Source of the DNA: CBDCYS01 sp965226245
GTDB taxonomy: Bacteria; Acidobacteriota; Terriglobia; Bryobacterales; UBA6623
NCBI GenBank assembly: GCA_965226245.1
Contig: CBDDCL010000015.1
Coordinates: 4,030,001 to 4,094,000, forward strand
DNA: 64,000 bases
Reading direction: 5' to 3'
The notes below the pieces were generated by a model. That model saw only the letters and a list, made by a program, of their open reading frames with translations, had not been told where the DNA came from and did not search any database. Positions 17,871-26,651 of the stretch are shown here, in pieces. Each line of letters starts with the position of its first letter. Within the stretch, counting starts at the first letter, position 1. A program made the translations under genes and the position numbers.

Positions 17871-19000
17871 CTCAATTTCAGCGTGCTCAGAGCAAACAGC
17901 GCCCAAACCAAGCCCGCGATCCAGAACCGGGCGATGATCTTCGACTCCGGCCACCCAAGAGCCTCAAAATGATGATGGAGCGGCGCCATCTTGAAGATTC
18001 GTTTCCCTCGCAACTTAAAACTGCCGACCTGCAAGATCACCGATAGCGCTTCGACAACAAACACCCCGCCCACGAAAAGCAGTAGTATTTCTTGCTTCAC
18101 CAGCACGGCGACGACACCCAGGGCGCCGCCCAGCCCGAGCGACCCTACATCTCCCATAAAGATCTCCGCCGGGTGCGCGTTGTACCACAGGAAGGCCAGG
18201 CTGGCGCCGACCATCGATCCGCAGAATATCGTCAGCTCGGCCGCTTGAGGCACGCGAGCCACGTCCAGATACTCGGCAAACTCGCGGTGGCCCGCGATAT
18301 ACGCCAAAACGGTCAGCGCGCCCGCACAGATAACGGTCAGCCCGATCGCCAAGCCGTCAAGCCCGTCCGTCAGGTTGACCGCATTCGATGAGCCGACCAG
18401 GACGAGAAACAAAAAGACAAAGAACAAAACAAACGCAAAAGGATAGGTAAACCTGCTCTCCAGCAGCGACTCAAAGATCAGGTCCGGAGTCAGGTTCTTG
18501 AAGAACGGAAACACGATGCGCGCATCGTAGTCCCCGCTCGAATAGAGCCATACAAGCATCGACCCGATCAACAGCGTGACCACGACCTGCAGCGCGATCT
18601 TGGCGCGCGCGGTGAGGCCCAGGTTCTTTCCCCGCTTGATCTTCGTGTAGTCATCGGCGAATCCGATGCCCGCGAAACCGACCAGCCCAAGCAGGGCGAT
18701 CCAAATGTAAACGTTCGCTAAGTCAGCCCACAGCAGCGTGGGCAGCACGATCGAGATGCAGATCAGCAATCCGCCCATCGTCGGCGTTCCCGCTTTGGCT
18801 TGGTGGTTCTTGGGTCCTTCTTCACGGATGAATTGCCCGATCTGAAAATCCCTGAGTGTGCGAATCAACCAAGGTCCCAGCAGCAGTCCCAGGCCCAGCG
18901 CTGTCATGCTGGCAAAAGCGGTGCGAACGGTGATGTAACCGAAGACGCGAAGAGGGCTAAAAAACGGAAACAGCTCTTCGTAAAGAAGGTGATAAAGCAT
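17867..19000 (-). CDS. mraY: Phospho-N-acetylmuramoyl-pentapeptide transferase MraY
   Basis: 377 residues, polytopic. Conserved blocks: KAGTPTMGGLLI, the first aspartates in GFADDYTKI, NAVNLTDGLDGLAIG, and the C-terminal MAPLHHHFEALGWPESKI, which carries the catalytic histidine cluster. It makes lipid I from UDP-MurNAc-pentapeptide and undecaprenyl phosphate. It lies five bases from murF and overlaps murD by four. Confidence 0.97.
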   Translation of the reverse strand: MLYHLLYEELFPFFSPLRVFGYITVRTAFASMTALGLGLLLGPWLIRTLRDFQIGQFIREEGPKNHQAKAGTPTMGGLLICISIVLPTLLWADLANVYIWIALLGLVGFAGIGFADDYTKIKRGKNLGLTARAKIALQVVVTLLIGSMLVWLYSSGDYDARIVFPFFKNLTPDLIFESLLESRFTYPFAFVLFFVFLFLVLVGSSNAVNLTDGLDGLAIGLTVICAGALTVLAYIAGHREFAEYLDVARVPQAAELTIFCGSMVGASLAFLWYNAHPAEIFMGDVGSLGLGGALGVVAVLVKQEILLLFVGGVFVVEALSVILQVGSFKLRGKRIFKMAPLHHHFEALGWPESKIIARFWIAGLVWALFALSTLKLR

Positions 19001-19005
19001 AGTCT

Positions 19006-20418
19006 TCAGCTCTTCGTTCTGTTGCCCGAAACATTCACGGACGCCAACACAGTGTCCAGCGCAATCTCCAAACCGACACCGCGTGAGCCTTTGAATAACA
19101 CCGCGTCTCCGGCGGTTAACAACGTTGGCAAAAGATCTCCCGCTTCCCGTACTGTTTCGAAGAAATGCACGGCTGAGCGCGGCAACCCGGATCTCACCGC
19201 TTCTTCAGCGGTCTCGCGGGCGGCGCCCGAAACCGCCATCAGCACTCCGATCCCGCCGCCCGCAACGTCGCGCCCTATGGCCCGGTGCAAGTCCTCTGAA
19301 TCATGTCCCAATTCCCGCATTTCTCCCAGAACGGCGATTCTGCGCTTGGCGGGCGTCTGGCGCAAGACCTCAAGCATCTCGAGGACGGCGCGGGGGTTTG
19401 AGTTGTAGCAGTCATTGAGGATCAGCAGGCCGCCAATCTCGATCACTCCACCCCGCATTCCCCGCGGGCGGAACTGAGAGATCGCATCCACCAGACCCTC
19501 CGGAGCGATATCAAAAACCGATGCGGCCGCTATTGCCGCCAGGATGTTTGAAATATTGTGCCGGCCGGCAAGCGGGCTGCTGAACCGTATGGGCAGGCCT
19601 TCAGCGGATGACTTGCCGGCCAGCCGAAAGCGCACGCCCTGTGCACCAAGAGTCTCCACATCCACTGCCTGGAAATCCGCTTCGTGATCGATGCCAAACA
19701 TCACAACGCGGCCGCTGTGCGATTCGCCGAACCGCCTGACCCGCGCGTCATCAGCATTTAGCACAGTTACGCCATCGCTCGGCAAGCCTTCGATGAGCTC
19801 CCGCTTCGCCAATGCGATCTCGTCAACCGAAGAGAAATGTTCAAGATGCACCGGGCTCACGTTGGTGACGACTCCGACTGACGGCTCGGCAACCTTCGCC
19901 AATGCCCGAATCTCGCCCGAGTGATTCATCCCCATCTCGAGGACGCCGGCCTCAGCCCGATCGTCGAAACGCAACAGAGAGAGCGGCAGCCCCAAATCGT
20001 TGTTGAGATTACCCCCCGATTTCGAGACCCTGTATCGCGTCGCCAGCACTGCCGCGATCAACTCCTTCGTCGTGGTCTTGCCGTTGCTTCCGGTAACCGC
20101 CACAATCGGGCGGCCCCATTGCCGGCGAGCTTGGCTTGCCAGACACCCCAGCGCCCGGCGGGGATCTTCGACGGCCAATACCGGCCCAATAGCCGGGTGC
20201 CGGCCTGCCCACTCTTGCGTCACAACCGCCGCGCGGGACCCTCGTTGCAGTGCTGGCACGACGTAGTCGTGGCCATCGAAGTTCGGGCCCGGGATCGCGA
20301 AGAAGAGGTCTCCGTCACCCGCCGTTCGTGAATCGATCGAATATCCAGTCACTTCGCTATCCACTATCGGCCGGGCCGCGCCGGCCATCTCCGCGATCTG
20401 TGCCAAACCCAGTTTCAT
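19006..20418 (-). CDS. murF: UDP-MurNAc-tripeptide--D-Ala-D-Ala ligase MurF
   Basis: 470 residues. The N-terminal domain begins YSIDSRTAGDGDLFFAIPG. The ATP loop is VTGSNGKTTTKELIAAVL, followed by NLNNDLGLPLSLL and the Mur-ligase motif NDCYNSNPRAVLEML. It adds the D-Ala-D-Ala dipeptide. No ddl is in this cluster, so the dipeptide must be supplied from elsewhere in the genome. Confidence 0.97.
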   Translation of the reverse strand: MKLGLAQIAEMAGAARPIVDSEVTGYSIDSRTAGDGDLFFAIPGPNFDGHDYVVPALQRGSRAAVVTQEWAGRHPAIGPVLAVEDPRRALGCLASQARRQWGRPIVAVTGSNGKTTTKELIAAVLATRYRVSKSGGNLNNDLGLPLSLLRFDDRAEAGVLEMGMNHSGEIRALAKVAEPSVGVVTNVSPVHLEHFSSVDEIALAKRELIEGLPSDGVTVLNADDARVRRFGESHSGRVVMFGIDHEADFQAVDVETLGAQGVRFRLAGKSSAEGLPIRFSSPLAGRHNISNILAAIAAASVFDIAPEGLVDAISQFRPRGMRGGVIEIGGLLILNDCYNSNPRAVLEMLEVLRQTPAKRRIAVLGEMRELGHDSEDLHRAIGRDVAGGGIGVLMAVSGAARETAEEAVRSGLPRSAVHFFETVREAGDLLPTLLTAGDAVLFKGSRGVGLEIALDTVLASVNVSGNRTKS

Positions 20419-20457
20419 CGAGCATCAGCCGGCCCCGATCGGACTTCGACCCCGCAC

Positions 20458-21993
20458 TCAGCCATACCCCATACCACGAAGCACTTCACGGGCCACCACG
20501 CGGTCATCGAAAGGGATCTTCTCTTGCCCGACCGTCTGGCAGGTTTCATGCCCCTTGCCGGCAAGCAGAACAATGTCTCCTTTTTTGGCCTCTTGCAGCA
20601 CTTTGCCGATTGCCTGAGCCCGGTCCGGCTCCAGTAAGAAGCGGCTTTCCGCCCTCTTGAGCCCCACGAGAATGTCGTTCATGATGTTCAGCGGGTCCTC
20701 GCTGCGGGGATTGTCGGATGTAAGAATTACCATGTCGCTGAAGCGCCCGGCAATTTCTCCCATGGCCGGACGCTTGGTGCGGTCTCGGTCGCCGCCACAG
20801 CCGAACATTGTCAAGACACGGCCTGTCAAGACACGGCCTGTCAGGACACGGCCTGGCTGCTTGGCTGGCCGCAGCAAACTCCGTGCCGCCCGAATCAGGT
20901 TCTCCAGAGCATCATCGGTATGTGCGTAGTCGACGACGATCAAGAATGGCTGCCCGCAATCGACGGTCTCGAAGCGGCCCGCGATCGGAGGACAACTTTC
21001 AATACCTGCGGCGACCGTTTCTAAGTCCAGCCCGTAGGACAAGCCCGTTGCGATCGCGGCTAACATATTCGGAACGTTATAACCGCCCCGAAGCCGTGCC
21101 GCGATTTCACGCGATCCGTTCGGCGCCAACACCTGGAAGCGCAGGCTGTCAGCCGTCGCTTCGACCTTGGCCGCCCGCACCGCTGCCTCTTTGGACCGCC
21201 CGTACGTCAGCGCCTCAAAGCCGCCGATTTCACTCAGTTCCTTTCCGAAAGCGTCATCCTGATTAATCACGGCGAAGCGGGGAGTTGCGCCGCCCGCGCC
21301 CTTGAACAGACGTTTCTTCGCCGCGCCGTAGGCCTCCATCGTGGAATGGAAATCCAAGTGATCTCGCGACAGATTCGTGAATACCACCGTGTGAAAATCG
21401 AACCCATGCACCCGTCGAAGCTCCAGCGCGTGGGAAGAAACCTCCAATGTCGCGTGCGTCCCTTTTTGCTCCTCCAGATCCGCGAAATAGCGAACCAAAT
21501 CAAGCGACTCCGGCGTCGTGTTCACCGCCGCGGCCGACCTCTCGCCGACCTTGTGATCCACCGTGCCGATCCGGGCCGTCGTGAAGCCGGCGCCCCGCAG
21601 CACGGAGTCGATCAGAAATACAGCGGTCGTCTTTCCATTCGTTCCGGTGACGCCGCTCAATTTCAGCCGCTGGTCTGGACGCTCGTAAAACCGAAGCGCC
21701 GCCTTGGCCAGGGCCTCTCGTCCGTGCTTAACCCGAACCCAGCAGTCCCGGACGTCTTTTCGTCCCGCCTCGGCCGGGGGCTCACGCTCGCTGACAATGC
21801 CGGCGGCGCCCGCTTTCAAGGCACTGTCGATGAACTGGTGTCCGTCGACATTTTCTCCCGGGAAAGCGAAGAACAGCTCGCCTGGCTGAAGCTTGCGTGA
21901 GTCGTACTGAAGCCCCGATATCTCTTTTGATGACAATCGCGACGACAAAGATGTGCTGACAATCTCTCCATGGAGCAGTTGTCCCACCGTCAT
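20458..21993 (-). CDS. murE: UDP-MurNAc-L-Ala-D-Glu--meso-diaminopimelate ligase MurE
   Basis: 511 residues. P-loop GVTGTNGKTTAVFLIDSVL; catalytic-domain blocks HLDFHSTMEAYGAAKKRLF and DYAHTDDALENL. The motif DNPR in SDNPRSEDPLNIM indicates meso-diaminopimelate rather than lysine as substrate. Between DYAHTDDALENL and FGCGGDRDRTKRP the five-residue unit GRVLT occurs three times (residues 381-395), coded by a 15-bp tandem repeat. One copy would match the normal family spacing. The start overlaps the ftsI stop as ATGA. Confidence 0.97.
   Translation of the reverse strand: MTVGQLLHGEIVSTSLSSRLSSKEISGLQYDSRKLQPGELFFAFPGENVDGHQFIDSALKAGAAGIVSEREPPAEAGRKDVRDCWVRVKHGREALAKAALRFYERPDQRLKLSGVTGTNGKTTAVFLIDSVLRGAGFTTARIGTVDHKVGERSAAAVNTTPESLDLVRYFADLEEQKGTHATLEVSSHALELRRVHGFDFHTVVFTNLSRDHLDFHSTMEAYGAAKKRLFKGAGGATPRFAVINQDDAFGKELSEIGGFEALTYGRSKEAAVRAAKVEATADSLRFQVLAPNGSREIAARLRGGYNVPNMLAAIATGLSYGLDLETVAAGIESCPPIAGRFETVDCGQPFLIVVDYAHTDDALENLIRAARSLLRPAKQPGRVLTGRVLTGRVLTMFGCGGDRDRTKRPAMGEIAGRFSDMVILTSDNPRSEDPLNIMNDILVGLKRAESRFLLEPDRAQAIGKVLQEAKKGDIVLLAGKGHETCQTVGQEKIPFDDRVVAREVLRGMGYG
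20809..20853. repeat. Three 15-bp tandem units inside murE
   Basis: TGTCAAGACACGGCC is repeated at 20809-20823 and 20824-20838, with one substitution at 20839-20853. It adds ten residues immediately before the conserved FGCGGDRD segment and keeps the frame. Confidence 0.95.
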
Positions 21994-24245
21994 TTCGCAA
22001 TCGCCATCACCGAGGGCGTGAATTCCACCGCAATCGTCTGACCAGGCTGAACCGCCGACCCCGCGGCGGGGCGTTGGTGGAGGGCGAATCCGGTTCCGCG
22101 CAGGTCTACACTGAGGCCGATGGAGGTGCTTAGCGCCACGACTTCTCGAACTGTCTTGCCGCCGAAGTCCGGGACAAGCCCAGGCGCAACCGTTACATCA
22201 ACAGCCTCGGAGCGAACGACCTGGGACCGTGCTTCCGTGATCTCAGGAACCCGAGAGGAGTTCGCCGCGGTCCGTAGCGCGGTTTCCAGCACGGGACGAG
22301 CCGCCGTCTCCGGGTTGTCGAGCGGCAGGTTCAGCTCCCCGGCCGCCACGAGAATCTCACCGGCCGCGATTTTGCGGGTCGTCCCCTCGCCGCCGTCAAC
22401 CGTTTCGTCATCCCGTGGTCCGGCAAAGTCTGCCAGTAGATCCTCCGTGACGGGTTCCCGCAGCGCTGGCCCGGGCGTAATGGGCTGATCCGGCGGCACA
22501 TCGCGAAACCGCAGCGCTTGGGTCGCAACTCGCGGAAAAACGGGAGCCGCCACCGAGCCGCCGTAATACTTTCCCACCGGGGAATCCAGTACCACGACAA
22601 CCACAATCGAGGGGTTATTCACCGGAGCGAATCCAACAAAGCTCGGAACATAGTTCTTCCGTGAATAGGCCCCCGTATCCGGATCCACCTTCTGGGCAGT
22701 GCCGGTCTTGCCGGCCGCCCGGTATCCAGGCGTTTGAGCCAAGCGGCCCGTTCCCGCTCGCACGACATCTTCCATCATCGCCCGCATCACGGCAGCCGTT
22801 TTTTCCGACAACACCCGCTCGGGTTCCTTGCGGTCAGCGTGCTCCACCCGGCCATCCGGATAGACAATTGACTGCACCAGCGTGGGCTGCGGTAGAAGAC
22901 CGCCATTCGCCACAACCGATACGGCCCGGGCCATCTGCATCGCCGTGACTCCGATTTCTTGTCCAATGGGCACGGACCCAATTGATCCCGGCTGCCATTG
23001 TTCGACGGGCCGCAGCAACCCGGCGGTTTCACCAGGCAAGGGAAGTCCCGTTTTCCGCCCGAAACCGAACTTCACGGCGTAGCGGTAGAGCCGTTCGGGC
23101 TCCAAACGCAGCCCCAGCTTGATCGTGCCTACATTGCTCGATTTCGCCAGGATCTGGGCCACCGTGAGCATGCCGAACGGCTTGTGATCCCGTACTCGCC
23201 GCCTCCCAATGTAGATGGCGCCTAGCTGGCAATCGAGAACCTCATCCGCTGTCGTCAGTCCTTCTTCAATCGCGGCGGAGATGGGAACGATCTTGAAACT
23301 CGACCCCGGCTCGATCAGGTTGCTGAGAGCGAAGTTGCGGCGCGATTCCAGGCTGCTGGCGTGCCGCACCCGCTCGTTGGGGTCGAATGTCGGCCAGTTC
23401 GCGGTTGCCAGCAGATCACCGTTATGAGGGTCCATGACCACGATCGTTCCCGCTATCGCCCGCGTCTCGGCAATGGCCCGCGCCAGCTCCCGCTCGGCCG
23501 TCATTTGAATCCGATAGTCGATTGTCAGCACCAGGTCCGCCCCGGGAACGGGCTCTTTCAACACGCGGCCGGAGTAATACTTGCGCTTGGCATCGTATTG
23601 AACCAGCCGCTTTCCCGCTTCGCCTCGCAACAGTGAATTGAAGGACTGCTCCAATCCTGCCTGCCCGGCATGATCGATGCCCACCGCGCCCAGCAAATGG
23701 GACGCCACGGTCCCATGCGGATAATAGCGCTTGTTCTCTTTCTCGAAATGAATCCCGGCCAGGTTGAGGTTGCGGACTCTCTCGGCCTCGCCGGGCTCGG
23801 CCAGACGCTTGATCCACTGGAATCGGGAGCGCCTAAGCTTCTTGAGAATGCTGTGCGCGCTGGTGTCGAGAACCTCCGCGAGCAGTGACGCGGTTAGCTC
23901 CGGATTCGGCGCCTGATCAGGGAACACTCCGATCGACTCGACCGGCGTGCTGACGGCCAGTTTCTCTCCCAGGCGGTCGTGGATGACCCCGCGGGCGGCA
24001 CGGATCTCGATCGTCCCCTCGTGCTGTTTCTTAGCCCTTTCGTTGAAATGTTCCGCCCGGCGAACCTGGTAGTCCCAAAGACAAACCAGGATCGCGGCGA
24101 ACCAGCCCGTTGAAAGAAGACCGAAAAGGATGAGCCGAAAAGCAGGACGGCTGCTGATCTTGCTCAGCAGGAGGCCAAACCGGCCCAGCGGCCCGCGACG
24201 GTTCCTTGGGAAGCCGCGATCGCTTTGCTGTCCCATGCGTGCCAT
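21990..24245 (-). CDS. ftsI: Septal peptidoglycan transpeptidase FtsI (PBP3) with C-terminal PASTA domain
   Basis: Class B penicillin-binding protein of about 751 residues. Domain order is a basic N-terminus, one membrane segment (FRLILFGLLSTGWFAAILVC), a dimerisation domain with RGVIHDRLG, the active-site SSFK with the nucleophilic serine in EPGSSFK, the SSN triad in AKSSNVGT, KTGT in AGKTGTAQK, and a PASTA domain over the last ~65 residues. A TTG at 24311 overlaps the ftsL stop. The ATG at 24245 has a better GAGAG ribosome binding site and is chosen here. It crosslinks septal peptidoglycan with FtsW. Confidence 0.93.
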   Translation of the reverse strand: MARMGQQSDRGFPRNRRGPLGRFGLLLSKISSRPAFRLILFGLLSTGWFAAILVCLWDYQVRRAEHFNERAKKQHEGTIEIRAARGVIHDRLGEKLAVSTPVESIGVFPDQAPNPELTASLLAEVLDTSAHSILKKLRRSRFQWIKRLAEPGEAERVRNLNLAGIHFEKENKRYYPHGTVASHLLGAVGIDHAGQAGLEQSFNSLLRGEAGKRLVQYDAKRKYYSGRVLKEPVPGADLVLTIDYRIQMTAERELARAIAETRAIAGTIVVMDPHNGDLLATANWPTFDPNERVRHASSLESRRNFALSNLIEPGSSFKIVPISAAIEEGLTTADEVLDCQLGAIYIGRRRVRDHKPFGMLTVAQILAKSSNVGTIKLGLRLEPERLYRYAVKFGFGRKTGLPLPGETAGLLRPVEQWQPGSIGSVPIGQEIGVTAMQMARAVSVVANGGLLPQPTLVQSIVYPDGRVEHADRKEPERVLSEKTAAVMRAMMEDVVRAGTGRLAQTPGYRAAGKTGTAQKVDPDTGAYSRKNYVPSFVGFAPVNNPSIVVVVVLDSPVGKYYGGSVAAPVFPRVATQALRFRDVPPDQPITPGPALREPVTEDLLADFAGPRDDETVDGGEGTTRKIAAGEILVAAGELNLPLDNPETAARPVLETALRTAANSSRVPEITEARSQVVRSEAVDVTVAPGLVPDFGGKTVREVVALSTSIGLSVDLRGTGFALHQRPAAGSAVQPGQTIAVEFTPSVMAIAK

Positions 24246-24307
24246 CCGTCTCTCATGTGGTAGTCCCGGCGCGGAGCCAGCCATGCAAAGACTGGCCGGC
24301 AATCCGG

Positions 24308-24964
24308 TCAAGGCCGGGTGTTCGTGTTATTGCTCGCCAATTCACTCCTGCCCATCAACGGTGTGATGGTGCGATTCTGCCAGGCGTAACGCTCCGCCGG
24401 GGGCGCCGTCAGCCCTCTGGCTTCCGCCAGCGCCGTCACTCGGCGGACGTCGCTCAGCATGGCCTGGCGCATCGTAAGCTGGTGATTGATTTCCTTTAGC
24501 GATTGGTGCTGCTTACTGAGCTGCTCCAGACGATAACCCGACTGCCGCAGGGCGGCTCGTGGCCCGAAAGCAGCCAATACGACGACAACAGCCACGAATC
24601 CGCCGATCACACAGCGGCGCCAGGCGCTCTTCTCCGCCGGGTCGATTCTTCGCCTGCGCTTGGAATTGTCAAGACCCTTGACATGGAAATAGACGTCCTC
24701 CATCAGCATCGGACTCGCCGCCGCCAAGCGCCTGGAAAGCCCGGCCCGGATGGCGCGTCCCGCGCGAACCCCATCAAAAGTGAAGCCTCCCGGTCCCAAC
24801 AACTCTGTCGGCGGGGATTCTGGGGCTTCATAGGAACGGGACTTCTTGCCATCCGGGTCGAACTCTACGACTTTGCCATGCTTCTCTTGCGTTCGTGGTG
24901 ATAATAGCGGTGCTGGACTCGCCGCGCGCGCCAGCATTTGCGTGATTAATTCTGGTGTGGCCAT
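24308..24964 (-). CDS. ftsL: FtsL-like cell division protein with a long cytoplasmic N-terminus
   Basis: 218 residues in the ftsL position between rsmH and ftsI. One membrane segment (CVIGGFVAVVVVLAAFGP, about residues 118-135) is followed by a periplasmic heptad-rich helix (GYRLEQLSKQHQSLKEINHQ) and a short tail, the FtsL/DivIC plan. Canonical FtsL proteins have about 100-120 residues with a short N-terminus; here about 115 residues precede the membrane. Assignment rests on position and topology, since FtsL is weakly conserved. It overlaps rsmH by 19 bp. Confidence 0.8.
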   Translation of the reverse strand: MATPELITQMLARAASPAPLLSPRTQEKHGKVVEFDPDGKKSRSYEAPESPPTELLGPGGFTFDGVRAGRAIRAGLSRRLAAASPMLMEDVYFHVKGLDNSKRRRRIDPAEKSAWRRCVIGGFVAVVVVLAAFGPRAALRQSGYRLEQLSKQHQSLKEINHQLTMRQAMLSDVRRVTALAEARGLTAPPAERYAWQNRTITPLMGRSELASNNTNTRP

Positions 24965-25827
24965 TCGAGAGCGGTCCTTTTGCTCGCGCGCAGCTTGGCG
25001 CTTCGGCTTGCTGGATTCTTTCTGATCTCATCGAGCGACGGCCTCACGATCCGCCGCGTAAGCACGTCGAACACTCCTTGTTGCTTCCAGGAGCGGAAAC
25101 TCTGCTTCACCAAACGGTCTTCCAAGGAGTGAAAGCTAATCGCCACCATGCGGCCGCCCGGGTAAAGCAGCGACGGCGCTACCTCCAGCAGCTTCGCAAG
25201 TTCATCCAGTTCATCATTGACGGCGATTCGGATTGCTTGAAACGTTTTTGTTGCCGCATGGATTCTGCGGCGGGCTGTCCGAGGAACGGCCTTCTCCACG
25301 ATTTCCGCTAAATGGGTGGTGGTGCGGATCGGCCGTCCCCGAACAATGGCTCTAGCGATTCCTCGACTCCTCCTTTCCTCGCCGAACTGATAGATCAGGT
25401 CGGCGAGTTGCCGCTCACCGTAGTGATTGACAATCACATCCGCCGTTAGGTGTTGCCCCTGGTCCATAGCCATGCTCAGGGGCCCTTCCGACATGAAACT
25501 GAAACCTCGCTCCGCATCTTCCAACTGCCGCCGCGAGAGTCCCACATCCGCCAGGATTCCCCGGACGGGCGTGGCCACGAACTCCGCAAGGTTGCTGTAG
25601 TTGCTATGGATCAACGTTAATTTGTCCCTATACTCAGCGAGCCGCTCCCGCCCCGCCTCGAGCGCGGTCCGGTCGCGGTCCAGCGCGATCAGGCGGCCGG
25701 TCGTTAGCCGTTGTAAGATGGCTTCGCTGTGTCCGCCCTCGCCGAAGGTGCAATCCACATAGACTCCCTCCGGATCGATGCTCAAGTACTCGATCGCTTC
25801 TTCGAGAAGAACCGGATAGTGGCGCAA
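24946..25827 (-). CDS. rsmH: 16S rRNA (cytosine1402-N4)-methyltransferase RsmH (MraW)
   Basis: 293 residues. It starts MRHYPVLLEEAIEYL and carries VDCTFGEGGHSEAIL (SAM motif I), LADVGLSRRQLEDAERGFSF, ATKTFQAIRIAVNDELDEL and AISFHSLEDRLVK, all diagnostic. The usual GxSS is GLSR here. It lies three bases downstream of mraZ, the standard start of a dcw operon. Confidence 0.96.
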   Translation of the reverse strand: MRHYPVLLEEAIEYLSIDPEGVYVDCTFGEGGHSEAILQRLTTGRLIALDRDRTALEAGRERLAEYRDKLTLIHSNYSNLAEFVATPVRGILADVGLSRRQLEDAERGFSFMSEGPLSMAMDQGQHLTADVIVNHYGERQLADLIYQFGEERRSRGIARAIVRGRPIRTTTHLAEIVEKAVPRTARRRIHAATKTFQAIRIAVNDELDELAKLLEVAPSLLYPGGRMVAISFHSLEDRLVKQSFRSWKQQGVFDVLTRRIVRPSLDEIRKNPASRSAKLRASKRTALEWPHQN

Positions 25828-25830
25828 TCA

Positions 25831-26295
25831 TCAAATCCCCAGGTTGGCGGCGTGCTTCGACTCTTCGGGAGTCAGCGTTTTCTGCTCCGCCACCTCTTCG
25901 AACCGGCTGGCGCTCAGCACTAACATATGATTGGACGACCAAAGGATTTTCACTTCGCCGCTCATGCCCGCGGTCTCCCGCAAAACCGCGGGCACAAGCA
26001 CGCGACCTTGGTTGTCCAAGGATTCTTCAGAACCGTACTTGTTCGCTTGAAACAAGATCTTGTCTTTCACTTCGCCGTCCATGTCTTTACTTTCGGTGGA
26101 CTTTTCCGATAACCTGGTTTCAACGGCTTCCCACTCGCGCAGCGGGAACACTTTGACGACTTTGCCGTCGAGGCTGGTGATGAATACATCCCGATCCTCA
26201 TACCGGTTCTCAAACCGTTGCCGAACCTTGGCCGGCAGCTTCAGCCGGCCCTTCTCGTCGACGTTGCCCGTTTGTGTTCCTCGAAACAAGATCAT
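25831..26295 (-). CDS. mraZ: Transcriptional regulator MraZ
   Basis: 154 residues with two SpoVT/AbrB-like repeats: FRGTQTGNVDEKGRLKLPAKVR at the N-terminus and ESLDNQGRVLVPAVLRE near the middle, each holding the DxKGR/DxQGR loop. MraZ forms oligomeric rings that bind tandem GTGG-type boxes in the dcw promoter and represses or tunes the cluster. Such boxes lie directly upstream. Confidence 0.95.
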   Translation of the reverse strand: MILFRGTQTGNVDEKGRLKLPAKVRQRFENRYEDRDVFITSLDGKVVKVFPLREWEAVETRLSEKSTESKDMDGEVKDKILFQANKYGSEESLDNQGRVLVPAVLRETAGMSGEVKILWSSNHMLVLSASRFEEVAEQKTLTPEESKHAANLGI

Positions 26296-26334
26296 GGACG
26301 GTCAAATTTGTCGAATCAGCGATCATCTTGAAAG

Positions 26335-26403
26335 GGCCACTTTGAGCCATTTTTGACCACTCCCGACCCTTACCAGATTGACCGCTAAGTGCCGGTTTGT
26401 CAA
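26335..26403 (-). promoter_or_regulatory. dcw promoter region with MraZ boxes
   Basis: Read towards mraZ, the trinucleotide TGG recurs at exact 10-bp intervals (26359-26357, 26349-26347, 26339-26337) in the units GGAGTGGTC, AAAATGGCT and AAAGTGGCC. This is the one-helical-turn direct repeat that MraZ proteins recognise. A TTGACA hexamer lies upstream at 26398-26403 with a weak -10 (CAATCT) 17 bp on, so the boxes would overlap the transcribed leader. Confidence 0.65.
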
Positions 26404-26651
26404 GGGGAAAAGACGATTTCCACCAAAATATTTGCCTGAAAGCGCCAGCACTACTATATGATGTGCCACTTGAGAGACAGATACATCATCTTGTAGTGTC
26501 TGGGCGGCAGGGCGGATTTCTTCTCCATCGCACCAGCCTCTCGGGGAGCTCGAAACGGATTGGCGGTTACGGTCGCGGTCGTGAGATGGTCACGGGTTTC
26601 AGACGCCTCCGAGCTGAGCAGCAGGCTTTGCCAGAGTTCAACGGATTATCA
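26404..26651. other. Gap between the dcw promoter and the sigma-54 regulator
   Basis: No convincing gene. A plus-strand frame crosses it but is the shadow of the regulator. A block of mixed purine-rich sequence follows the regulator stop at 26652, and I see no clear terminator. Confidence 0.4.

Noticed and set aside
20809..20853. Possible CRISPR-like array
   Set aside because: Units are 15 bp with no spacers and lie in frame inside murE.
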